A stretch of 64,000 bases of DNA from Icerya purchasi (taxonomy: Eukaryota; Arthropoda; Insecta; Hemiptera; Monophlebidae), in NCBI GenBank assembly GCA_039619475.1, contig CM077116.1, positions 16,737,443 to 16,801,442 on the forward strand. The letters are read 5' to 3'. The stretch's first letter is position 1, and every line of letters starts with the position of its first letter. The position numbers and the translations under genes are program-made. The notes under the pieces are model-generated. The model had not been told where the DNA came from. It worked only from the letters and a program-made list of their open reading frames with translations, and made no database searches. Shown one piece after another: positions 48,801-59,560 of this stretch.

Positions 48801-51659
48801 CGAGAACTTGAAGTTATCAGAAGAATTTAATGTTTTGGCCCGGAACCGAAGTTTCTTTAATTGCTGAAAAAGCGCTACAATCCGAATTGATGCAAAACTT
48901 TAATTAAAAACGAAATCTGTATTTCAACATTTTCCAAAAATTTTGACTTACAAAATCGTCGGAGGGACATAACATTGGCACACCCCTGACTGATTACAGA
49001 GCAAAAATCTTGAATCTGTTACTACCCATAGAAACCATTTAAATATAATTTTTAAATTCCCAGTTTATTCCCGGTCCAAATGCCGCAGGATTTCTTGGTT
49101 ACTAGAATTGTACAAGAGATTACACGAACGTTCTTCCGCTTGTATGATAACAAACCTAACAAATTGAAATGAAGGCAAATAAAATATATTAGTGTTAACA
49201 AAAAAATTACATATTAAATTTTTTGGTATTCACATTTTAAATGTTTTATTATTATAATAACCACCAACTAACTCAAATACGATTATTTTATTAATAATGA
49301 GGTTTATAACAGGCCGATTCACTCCTTCCGCATTTAATAGTTCTGACTTACAAGATTTATTTGACGTTTAATATTTACATTTTTAATCATACGCGTCAAC
49401 TTTAGCGGGTTCAGTTCAAGTCCCTCCAAAAGTTTTATTGAGATGGTTCACAATCCTTCCAATAAACTGAAATGTATACTAAAAAAAAATGTTATGCGCT
49501 CCGTTATAAGTTTGCAATAAATATAAATATTACTCATCGTGAAAATAAATCTACCGTTATAGAAAGTCTTTTAATCGAAAAATTAAACGGATTTCTTTTC
49601 GTTACTATTGATCATGTTTGACCGTTGTAGCATATTTTATAAAAATAAAAAATAACTTTGTAATTTTTTATTCGAGTAAAGTACATTAAAAAAATACATC
49701 AATTTTTCGATTCAAATGATTTTTTTGAATCAAAACTATCGTTTGGCTATCTTTACTTTTTTTCCCGGTTTCATAACAAAATTCCCGCCTTTCACCCGGT
49801 TTTCCCCCTTGGGTACCGAATTTAGTAATAATAAATTAATGAAATATTATAGCGATTAAAAATCGTTTTCAATCACTATAACATTTCAAGCAAAAATAAG
49901 AAAAAACGACTCGCGGGTCGTCATTATCCTTAAATTTTAAAATTACGGCTGTGCAATGTAATGTTAAATTTAACTTATTGAAATATTTGAGTTTGGAAGA
50001 CGGCTGTTTTCCATTTTTTAATTTTATTCTTTATACGTTCTTGTTTCTATATGTTGTAACGTACTTTTCTATGTTACCAACTATTTAAATAAAAAAAAAA
50101 AAAAAAAAAATAACGAATATACGTATAAAAAATGTATAACTATAATGGAATATAATTCTGAATGCACGACTGAAAACTCGGTGTACACATTTGAATTGAT
50201 TATTTTACATTTTAAAAATTTAACGTGTAATTTTACTGCGCAATTATTACAAAATTCTAGTCTCATTAGAAATAACAAAAATGAGAAAAAAATTTAAACG
50301 GTTTACAACTGTGCCAGAGATTAACAATAAACTCGCTCGATTTATTCAATTAAATACTTCAGAAAGCATTCCGAGAATTATGTATAATATAGCGTAACAT
50401 GTTGAGGCGTTGAAACTTCGCGACTGAGAATTACCAAGTTTAATATTTCTGATCAGATAAAATTGATACTTAAAAATATTGTTAAGAAATTATGTAGCAC
50501 TGTGGACTGAAGTTTAATCTGTTACCATTTTTATTTTTCGTTAATTGGATGAGCCAGTATGTAATTTAAATTTTAGTAATAATTATTAATAATAGAGTTG
50601 TAACATAATTACGATATATACTGTACCTTTTATCTATGTGATGACCAAAACCGGAATATAAAGTTACCTTTATTAAGTTTTTTATTTATTTTTAATTAAA
50701 TTATTAAAATGACCGTGCGATCTCGGTCATTGTAAATGAAAATCGTTTTAGTACGATTGTTTTTCTTAAAGGTACATATTATATATCCGTACAATTCTTA
50801 ACAAAAAATCTTTTTAAAAAAATACCCCCTCCTAAAAAAAATAAAAATAAATCAAAAACCGTCTATTCTGACAGTGGTAACTTTTCTCCGATATATATTT
50901 AATACATCACTTTTATATTATTTAAATATTATTCTCTTCAGAATAATAATTTCGTACTTTCTTACGGAACTATTTAATAACTAAGTATAATGTATGATTA
51001 TAAGAGATTTTAAGCTTCTGTATATATAATATACATTTATATATAAGTTACTTGCATTTAGAAGCTTATTAGCTTTTTAAATTATAATTTTTGTGTAATA
51101 ATTTAAAGTGATTATAATCGTAAATAATTATAAAAAAATCAAAGTTTATAGCGAATAGTTTAGAAATTATATACATTTAATAATTGTCAACGTAACGCCG
51201 GTGTAGCAATATTAAAATTACTATTTTACAACGGCTATGTCATCGGTGTTTAACATTTTTTCTCGTTTTCTTTCGTATAGTAGTTTCGTCTTCCAGCCAA
51301 AGAAGGAAAAGCGAAATTCCTAGGCTATAGTTCTATTGATTACTCTTAAAATGCAAATTCATTTTAGTCATTTATTATTTGTATATAATTTTAAATTATT
51401 GACTGCAAATATACTTTTTTTTTTCTTTATTATAATGTGTATTATTTTTATGAAATAAACCTTTACTCGTAAGAATAAAAGGGCATATATCTTAAAAAAT
51501 AGTTACGGATGTAAAAATATACATTTCCGCATTCTGCAATCACCATTTAAGGCTTCAAAAGACTACTAGTTTCAATCTCATAGGCTAGTTCTTCTTCCGA
51601 AATTTTAAAGCGCAAACCTTCGTTCTGAATAAATATTTAAAAGTACCGTAAGAATAACA
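45900..51659. other. no gene seen
   Basis: About 5.8 kb of AT-rich DNA with T-runs at about 47010-47032 and 48534-48560, a TA patch near 47889-47909 and an A-run at 50091-50110. The frames here are poly-Phe/Lys artefacts without domains. Confidence 0.45.
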
Positions 51660-52030
51660 CAGTTTTCTAGTAATAATATTAGATTTTAATCTGGTGCGAG
51701 ATTGAATGAATGAAAGAAGCTAGAATAGGAATAACTGACAAAGAAGGAAAAGAGAGAACATAAGAGTCATCGTATGGAGTAGGAAGAGCAAGATCCAGAA
51801 GCTGAAAATAGAAGAGAGAACGTTCTGAAGAAAGTGAGGAACATTCGAAAAAGACATGATTGACATCGCACAGAAAAAAGGAATCTTCTGGATGAAGAGG
51901 ACACCGCGGAGAAGAGACGAAGGAAAAACCGAAAAAGTGACGAAGAGAGAAAGGTATGACCGAAACGAAGACGACATTTAGCAGTGATCAGTGGACGACA
52001 AAGAGAAAGAAGCTTGTCAAACCATAAGGA
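51660..52030 (-). pseudogene. LINE ORF2 C-terminal fragment (Jockey/I group)
   Basis: The minus strand reads PLITAKCRLRFGHTFLSLRH, then SPRCPLHPEDSFFLCDVNHV and FFECSSLSSERSLFY. The 'LR.GHT.L...H' block followed by C...C...VNH..FEC......R is the region after RNase H in Jockey/I-type LINEs. The second cysteine context is altered. Only this tail survives. It lies just upstream of, and opposite in strand to, the larger old LINE at 52.3 kb. Confidence 0.72.
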
Positions 52031-52304
52031 ATATGGACGTAATCAAGTCGGATTAAAAAATTTACAATTGCACTTAGAGACAGAGAGAGAGAGAAAACAT
52101 TTCCAAGAGAAAAAAAAAGGGTAATTACAATAAAAATAACAAAATAATTGGATAAAAATAAGCGTCAAAAGACGTGTTTCTCTGTGTTTGTGCTTTAATC
52201 ATTTTAGTTATTGTATGTTTTCTATACCCTTTTTTCTCCTCTTTTTCTTTTGTTCAATATTTTTACATAAGTTATTAATTGATCTAGCATTACTTCAAGT
52301 GTTA

Positions 52305-52517
52305 GGTAAGGGTTTCTCGCCTTTCCCGACACAAACGTGTTTTCCAATCATTCCCGCCTCAAGCTAAACCTCAAACTTCAGAAAGTCAAACAAACAATAC
52401 TAACACAAAATTATCCAAAAAAATATTCACTCCCAAAAAACCTACGACTTACGCAAATCCAACCAGAAAAATCAACAGAGCTAAACAATTTATTATTTTT
52501 ATGTCTAACGGCGATCT
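52305..52517 (+). pseudogene. old LINE ORF1, N-terminal side of the split
   Basis: An open stretch with FQSFPPQAKPQTSESQTNNT, KIFTPKKPTTYANPTR and AKQFIIFMSNGD, rich in Pro, Thr, Gln and Lys like gag-type linker sequence. It ends at the RTE target site. After the RTE element the same frame goes on with LLKDYVKALGSIVGP. A different frame overlapping this one, which runs into the RTE 5' end, is not coding. Confidence 0.7.
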
Positions 52518-55500
52518 GCCCTGCAGGGCACCGGTTGCTGTAACTAGAGTTACCTTCTCTAGTAAGTAGTCACTCGACCGTCATATGGTGCTAGCCCCAC
52601 TGACGGAGAAACGAAACAGCAACCCCGTGAATTCCGTACGTCTACGTCGTGCAGGGTAGTAATTTTCTTTTCGGCGGGCTCAGCGCTGATTAGAAAAGCT
52701 AAACCGGAATTCACACGTGAACTGGTAGGAAAACGGAGGCGGATGCACTTGCCGAAGATGCTCTGACCAATAAATACCGTTAAGCTCTCTTACTGCAGTA
52801 CCAACAGCAGACTATCAGTAACTCGCTTGCGACTTAAGTGCCCAGTCGGGTTGATTAGCAACTCAGAGCGAGCAGGCGAGTATCCAGCGCCTTAAAACTG
52901 GGTCCTTTCGGGTAAGGGAGTAAACCCTGACAGAAAATCCAGCGGAAGGCAAAAGGGAAACCACCGTTGTACCTTCATCCCCAGGTTATCACAATGGCAG
53001 TAAATAAAACGAATATGGCCCTGAGTCCGGTGCAGCCCTTCAATGGGCACAGGGTGCGAAGAATCTCACCGTCTGTTCATGTGAATTACCAAAACTGTAA
53101 GTTAGGAACATGGAATGTTAGAACATTATACCAAACAGGAAAACTTCAAAATGTGCTATTGGAGATGAAACGTTTACAGCTAGATATTATGGGCATATGC
53201 GAGCATAAATGGCCAGGTACAGGAACTTGTCAACAAGAAGAAGGAACTTTCTACTACTCCGGATATGACAAAGAACAAAGCAATCGCCCAAGAAATGGTG
53301 TCGGGCTAATTGTATCACCGAAGATGGCTCAGCAGGTAATAAATTTTACACCCATATCAGACAGATGTATGTTTCTACAAATACAAGGCGCCCACTGCCT
53401 AATAAACATTATTGAGATTTATGCTCCTACGGCAGAACCACAGTATGATCAAGCAGCAGATGAACTTTACTCATCAGTCCAAATGATATTAGATAAACTT
53501 AAGAGATCGGATATCCTCATAATTATGGGTGATTTCAATGCAAAGATGGGATGTGGGAAACGTGGAAGTTCGGTCGGTTGCTTTGGGCTTGGCAATAGCA
53601 GTGATAGAGGAGATAAGCTGTTTGAATTCTGCGAACAAAATAATTTGGTTATAACAAATACCTGGTTTGAATTACCCAAGCGTCGCCTGTATACGTGGAA
53701 GGCCCCAAATGATAAGGATGGTTACATAATCAGGAATCAAATCGATTATATTCTAATAAATCGGAAATACAAGAATATGATCAAACGAACCTCAACTTAT
53801 CCAGGAGCTGATATCGGTTCCGACCACAATCTACTGGTTGCCAAAGCAAAACTACGATTTAAGAAAATAATAAAAAACAAAAATGAGCATAACAAATGGG
53901 ACATTAACAAACTACAGTCTATAGAAACAAGAGCTAAAATTTCAGAACAGCTTAATGACAACCTGAATGCACTTGGTACAGAATTTGATGTTACTACCGT
54001 GAACGCAGTTATTACAGAAACTTGTCAGAAGTATCTGAAGAAAAATAATGTTAAAAAGAAAAAGTGGATGACAGACGAAATACTCGATGTGATGAATGAA
54101 AGGAGAAGTCACAAAGGCAAGAACGAAGCTGAGTACCAGCGTCTGAATAAACAAGTCAAGAAGATGATCAAAGAAGCCAAAAACAGATGGATGGAAGAAC
54201 AGTGTAATGAAATAAAGGTGTTGGCCGAAAAACATGATTTGTTTAAAATGCATAAGCAGATAAAAACAGTTACTGGGAGAGGGCTCAATCGCCCCGTAAT
54301 GCGGCTGTTAGATGAGCATGGCACCCCTGTTACTGAACAGAATGAAAAGAAAAAAATATGGGAAACATACTTAAAAAAGCTATTTTCTGAACATCGACTC
54401 GACAATCCCATAATGCTCTGTAACTCAGAAGAAAGCCCACAAATTTTGGAATCAGAAGTAAGACATGCAATTAACTTAATCCCAAGTAGGAAGGCTACGG
54501 GTCCTGATAGGATACCTGGAGATGTGGTTAAACTCCTTGATGAGGAAAATATCAAGAAACTGACCGTGCTATTTAATAAAATTTACATGTCGGGAGAAAT
54601 TCCAGCCGAGTGGCTGAAGTCGTCGTTTATACTCATACCGAAAAAGCAATATTCTAAGGAGTGTGGCGACTATCGTACAATCAGTATTATGAGTCATCTT
54701 CTGAAATTCTTCTTGAGGATTGTTCACCATAGAATCCGAGCTAAATGCGAATACTTTTTAAGTGAAACCCAATTTGGTTTTCGTGCAGGTTTTGGAACAA
54801 GAGAAGCCCTGCTGGCAGTTAATGTATTACTCCAAAAGTGTAGGGAAATGAATAGAGACACATTTATTTGCTTTCTTGACTATGAGAAAGCATTTGATAA
54901 CGTCCAACATCATAAACTAATGGATATTCTTAAAACTACGGGAATTGATGAATACGATCTAAGGATAATCAAGAATCTATATTGGAACCAGACAGCTGAG
55001 CTCATTCTAGAGAACGGAGAAAAAATTGACTTTAAAGTCCAACGTGGAGTGCGACAAGGATGTATCCTTTCACCCCTACTGTTCAATTTGTATGCTGAAC
55101 AGATTTTTAGATTAGCTATCTCGAACCTATCCTTGGGCGTTCGGATTAATGGAAGGATTATTAACAACATTCGCTATGCAGACGATACTGCTATTATTGC
55201 AGAGAATGGAAGAGATCTTCAATATCTACTCAATGAACTCAATGCAGTTGGAAAATCATATAATTTGAATATAAACGTGAAGAAAACGAAATGGTTGGTG
55301 GTCAGCAAGGAAAACAACTTTAATCAAGTCTCTGTTATGTTAAACAATGAGAAGATTGAACGAGTTGGAAAATTTAAATACTTGGGCTGTTATATTACTG
55401 AGAACTTGGACCCAGATACAGAAATAAAAATGAGATGTAGTTATGCTCGGAGTGCCTTCACCAGCATGAGAAATCTGCTTTGTGATAGATGCTTACGTCT

Positions 55501-55988
55501 AGATATACGGCAAAACATTGTGCATTGTTATATTTATTCTATCTTATTGTATGGAATTGAGGCAACAACACTCAATAAAAGACAGGTAAATCGATTGGAG
55601 GCTGTAGAAATGTGGATCCACAGAAGGATGCTGAAAATACCATGGATAAGTAGAACGTCGAATCAAAAGGTTCTAGAGATGGCCAACACAGAAAGGATAT
55701 TAATAAAATCTATTATACACAGAAAGATAAAATATTTCGGTCATATTATCAGAGGAGAGAAATATCAACTCCTACAACTAATCCTCCAAAAATAGACGGA
55801 AAGAGAGGCCGAGGAAGACGGAAAACGACTTGGCTAGATAACATCAAGGAATGGACGAGAACTTGGTCGATAGGAAGACTCATGCAAAATGTCAGAAACA
55901 GAAGTTTTTGATGCTGACATTTGTGATCGTCAACGCTCTTCGAAGAGTATGACACCAAAAGAAGAAGAAAGAAGAAGAACGGCGATCT
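52507..55988 (+). mobile_element. nearly intact RTE-type LINE with 11-bp target-site duplication
   Basis: AACGGCGATCT occurs at 52507-52517 and 55978-55988. The element between (52518-55977, about 3.46 kb) has a GC-richer 5' UTR of about 475 bp beginning GCCCTGCAGGGCACCGG, one long ORF, and a GAA-type tandem 3' tail (about 55959-55979) that overlaps the first bases of the duplication. It differs in sequence from the RTE copy at 6 kb but has the same domain plan, so two RTE lineages are present. Confidence 0.93.
52994..55795 (+). CDS. RTE ORF2: endonuclease + reverse transcriptase, frameshifted at the C-terminus
   Basis: ATG at 52994 is preferred (context ACAATGG); in-frame codons upstream start only with TTG. 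The 933-residue frame begins with an apurinic-like endonuclease: GTWNVRTLYQTGKL, IEIYAPTAEPQYD, IMGDFNAKMG (residues about 177-186), NQIDYILINRKY and GSDHNLLVAKA (about residue 275). The reverse transcriptase has RKATGPDRIPGDVVK, GDYRTISIMSHLLKFF, CFLDYEKAFDNVQHH, RGVRQGCILSPLLFNLYAE and YADD at residues about 728-731. The tail includes RMLKIPW and RKIKYFGHII. At about 55790 one base appears lost: the frame stops at 55795, while another frame continues KIDGKRGRGRRKTTWLDNIK to about 55906, the usual RTE end. Activity is doubtful. Confidence 0.92.
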   Translation: MAVNKTNMALSPVQPFNGHRVRRISPSVHVNYQNCKLGTWNVRTLYQTGKLQNVLLEMKRLQLDIMGICEHKWPGTGTCQQEEGTFYYSGYDKEQSNRPRNGVGLIVSPKMAQQVINFTPISDRCMFLQIQGAHCLINIIEIYAPTAEPQYDQAADELYSSVQMILDKLKRSDILIIMGDFNAKMGCGKRGSSVGCFGLGNSSDRGDKLFEFCEQNNLVITNTWFELPKRRLYTWKAPNDKDGYIIRNQIDYILINRKYKNMIKRTSTYPGADIGSDHNLLVAKAKLRFKKIIKNKNEHNKWDINKLQSIETRAKISEQLNDNLNALGTEFDVTTVNAVITETCQKYLKKNNVKKKKWMTDEILDVMNERRSHKGKNEAEYQRLNKQVKKMIKEAKNRWMEEQCNEIKVLAEKHDLFKMHKQIKTVTGRGLNRPVMRLLDEHGTPVTEQNEKKKIWETYLKKLFSEHRLDNPIMLCNSEESPQILESEVRHAINLIPSRKATGPDRIPGDVVKLLDEENIKKLTVLFNKIYMSGEIPAEWLKSSFILIPKKQYSKECGDYRTISIMSHLLKFFLRIVHHRIRAKCEYFLSETQFGFRAGFGTREALLAVNVLLQKCREMNRDTFICFLDYEKAFDNVQHHKLMDILKTTGIDEYDLRIIKNLYWNQTAELILENGEKIDFKVQRGVRQGCILSPLLFNLYAEQIFRLAISNLSLGVRINGRIINNIRYADDTAIIAENGRDLQYLLNELNAVGKSYNLNINVKKTKWLVVSKENNFNQVSVMLNNEKIERVGKFKYLGCYITENLDPDTEIKMRCSYARSAFTSMRNLLCDRCLRLDIRQNIVHCYIYSILLYGIEATTLNKRQVNRLEAVEMWIHRRMLKIPWISRTSNQKVLEMANTERILIKSIIHRKIKYFGHIIRGEKYQLLQLILQK

Positions 55989-56310
55989 ATTGAAAGACTA
56001 CGTTAAAGCGCTTGGAAGCATCGTTGGGCCTACTTCGATTATATACGCCTTAAAAATTTTCAAAATCGTATTTGTATTTATCTAGATAGTAAAAAAACCA
56101 TGGAAAAATTTCTCAATGAGTATCTCGGAGAAATATCTTTAATGTTTTTTCTGACATGACCAATGATTTCCTAGCAGAAACTCTCAACTTTCTGAACATT
56201 AAAATCGTCTCTACAATTAGTGAACTGAAGACATCAATGGATGATAATGCATACAATGTGTTTAATTTCCGACAACAGGTTTACATCAGCAAGGATTTAT
56301 GACGATTGTG
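55989..56310 (+). pseudogene. old LINE ORF1, C-terminal side of the split
   Basis: It continues the frame broken at 52517: LLKDYVKALGSIVGPTSIIY, then a shift and IYLDSKKTMEKFLNEYLGEI, then another shift and LNIKIVSTISELKTSMDDNA and FNFRQQVYISKDL. This resembles the middle region of gag-like ORF1 proteins of Jockey-type LINEs. Several indels show long decay. The stretch from 56310 to about 56640 is unrecognised and may be a deletion junction. Confidence 0.65.
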
Positions 56311-56779
56311 TCTTCGTTACAAATTAACGGGGTATTCTAGTCTAGAAATATGAAAAAATCTAATTTTTTTTTTTGCATATTCTGATAGTTTAGACATTTA
56401 AGAATATGATCCTAAAAAGATTTTTCAAAATTTTAATTATTTACGGAGTTATAGCTATTTTCGTGACGCGGTAACTAAATCGGCTCAGTCAGAGCGGATC
56501 AAACAATAGACGGTAAATATTCTTAGACTGCCTGAGGATAAATCAAACTCTTTTATACATTATATATATTTAATCGTTGATTAACCGAAGGCCATTGTAA
56601 CGTATTTTTTGAAATCTTTTCTTGTTTAGTGTTCAGTTCAGGTCAGTTTCGTTTCAATCTTCAAACATCGCAAATATGTGTACTCTGTGTACAGTCCAAA
56701 AATATAAAATTATGGGTGAATATTTTATAATATTAACCCTATTATTGGAACATCAATTCCTTTTGATGACGTTGAAGTG

Positions 56780-59500
56780 TTTCACTATAACGACTTATCA
56801 GGTAGTGATCACATACTCCAACTCATTTCTTTCAACATCCCTAGTGCAGTAAATGTAAATACCCTTAAATGGAATTCAAATTAGCCGATTGGTGTAAATT
56901 CAAGAACTTAGCTCTGTACTTCCTTGTATTAATTTTATGTAAAATATCAACGATATAGTTGATGTATTCCGTAACTATTTGCATAAATGCACGCCGGAAA
57001 AAATACCCAAAATCATAACCCGCCGCCCAAAAACGGTGCCGTGGTGGGTAAACGACTATTCTGTCACAATTCGCAACAGGGGAAAAGCTCTAAAAATTCT
57101 CAAAGCGAATCTCATAACCATCAATCTTTTAAATTGTCAGAGACTTCGAGCAGTTGCTCAAAAAACTGTCCGAGAAGCCAAAAAAAATCCTGGCGTGATT
57201 TCATTTCAAACACTAACATTAATACATCTAGCGCAAAATCTGGACCACTATTCGAAAACTGAGATTCAAAGTTCATATCACTTACCCTTCAAATATCCTT
57301 AATAATGAAATAAATAACGGCTCTTCCACTATTGCGGATGCATTCGCTGTTCATTTCAATCAAGTTTCTAGTGACGCTACACAAGATCCACAATTCTTCA
57401 ACTATAAAAGTAATAACAAGAATCATCATGACTTCGACGGTCCTAATGCGGAGTCCTTCAACAACGACATAACTCTTATCGAAATACGATAAAACGGCAA
57501 AAAACTGTGCTCCAGGATCAGATCAAATTTATGTTCAATTTTTGAAAAATACTCCTGAAAATGTGGTTATACAATTTCTTAATATTTTCAATTACATATG
57601 GAAACAACATAGTTTTCCAAAAATGTGGAGAATTGCAAATCATTTTACTTTTTCTTAAACCAAATAAAAACCCTTTTCTTACGAATAGCTATCGCCAAAT
57701 TTGACTGACCTCAAACTTTTGTAAAATTTTTGAAAAAGTAGTCAATAAGCGTATTTTTTTGATTCTTAAAAAAAATGAAAACTTTCACCATATCAGCGTG
57801 ATTTTCGACTCTCAAGATCTACATTAAATCAGCTACTTTTTATAAACTCTAGAATAATTCAATCATTCCGTACTAAAAACCATTTTCTAGCCATATTCGA
57901 TATAAATAAAACTTTCGACACGGTATGAAAATACAAAATTATGAAAACCCTTCATTTTTAGGATATTAAAGGAAATATTTTTCATTTCAATAGTAACTTT
58001 CTTGAAAGTAGACAGTTCATGGTGCGCATATGACATTCTCTTTCTAACCTATACACCCTCGAAAATGGAGTCCACAAGGCACCGCTCTTAGTCCAACGTT
58101 ATTCAATATTGCCACCAATGATTTACCGCATGTAATTCGACACATGGTATCCAAATCTCTTTTCGCAGATGATTTCTGCATATTTATCATTAAATTTGTA
58201 AAAATCCAAAATTAAGAGAAACTGTTCTTCAGCAAGCGATTAACCAAATTCACTTCGGGTCTCAGCAAAATGGTCTTAGTATCTCTTATAAAAAATTAAA
58301 AGCAATTCACTTTTGTAGGCATTGCAAATGCCCTCGAACCATATAAGTTCAACTGAAGAATATCTCCATACCAGCTTCAGAATCAATCAAATACCTTGGA
58401 ATAACATTCAACTCCTCATACTCGTATATCCGGACATCCCATCTACCTACAAAATTTTGGCAAATTCTACCTCCCATTCTTCCTTCGAATATCTCTGGCT
58501 CCTTTACAATTCTTGTCACAAAATTATCTTACTTTTCTTCAATCTATACTTACCAATGAAGTAAATATACACCATTTTCTAATAAATCTTAACTCTCCTT
58601 GGATGACTTTTAAACCAACAATTAATTTCTTTCTTTCTGAACCCTCGACATCCTCCACAGATCCTGCTATTTTCCGTCAAAATTTTCTTGTACTAATCAG
58701 TGACTATCCCAATTTCGAGCATATCTACACCGATGGTAGCAAAATCCAAGAACGTTCCGGTTGCTCAATTATTCGTAAATAGGATAGAATTTTGTATCCA
58801 CTTCCACCCTATTTCTCCGTCCTATCCTCTGAACTTTTTGCATTAAAACTAGCTATAATATACCGTGTAGAATTCCAACTAAACAATATCCTAATATTTG
58901 TAGACTCCCTGCCAACTTTATCTTCCCTGAATAATTACCATGATAAAAAAAGTCATTCCAGAAATTATGCAAAAACTAATCAACTCAAAAAAAAAAAAGT
59001 GTTTTTTTGCTGGATTCTTTCCCACTGTGATATTCCTGGGAATGAAATAGTCGACCTATTCCCAACATCCTCATTCTTCTTGTAGATCTAAAAACATACC
59101 TAAATTCTTTATCCCAAATTCAGTGCCGACAATTCTGGCATCATGTTCCCTACACTAATAAGGTGAAAGAAATGTATTCTTCTTCCAAATCATACATAGC
59201 TCCTACAGATTTATCCCAGAAGGACGAAGTAGTTCTTACACGCACACTAACAGGTCAGTGCCCTGTTCACTCATAGTTTCACATTCAACAAAAGTTCACT
59301 TCCAGTTTGTGATTCCTGCTACACCCAACTCACAATCAAACATATATTAACCGAATGTTCTAAATTCAGTGCTCAGAGATCATTACTCTATCCCGACATA
59401 TTCCTTCCTTCAATTTTGGTAGAAAATTCTTTTCAAGCTGACAAAGTCCTTCAATTTCTAAAATTTATAAATTTGTACCAACACATAAACTAAGTTCTTC
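56780..59500 (+). pseudogene. old LINE ORF2: endonuclease end, RT, RNase H, zinc tail
   Basis: It reads through many frames. The endonuclease end is DLSGSDHILQLISF near 56785, then NSNLADWCKFKNLALYF. The pre-RT linker is CTPEKIPKIITRRPKTVPWW, VAQKTVREAKK and TIADAFAVHFNQVS. The RT has AKNCAPGSDQIYVQFL, FEKVVNKRIFLILKK, GTALSPTLFNIATNDLPH and KSLFADDFCIF (catalytic FADD near 58165). The RNase H-like block is FEHIYTDGSKIQERSGCSII, SVLSSELFALKLAII, NILIFVDSLPTLSSL and FCWILSHCDIPGNEIVD. The tail is LPVCDSCYTQLTIKHILTEC near 59310. The RNase H keeps TDGSK, SSEL and FVDS. Domain order fits Jockey/I LINEs. Dead through many stops and frameshifts. Confidence 0.85.
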
Positions 59501-59560
59501 AAGCTGCACTTCTAGCCACTGGGATGTACATGGTGCTAATTAGCAAAAAATAAATAAAAA

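Larger units (their letters stand above)
52300..59560 (+). mobile_element. old Jockey/I-type LINE, interrupted by an RTE element
   Basis: A decayed LINE read on the plus strand: ORF1 relic (52305-52517 and 55989-56310), endonuclease end (about 56780-56990), RT (about 57000-58250), RNase H (about 58690-59080) and zinc-type tail (about 59270-59490). Excluding the 3.46-kb RTE insertion it spans about 3.8 kb. Its ends are not sharply defined and no target-site duplication could be identified. Confidence 0.82.
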
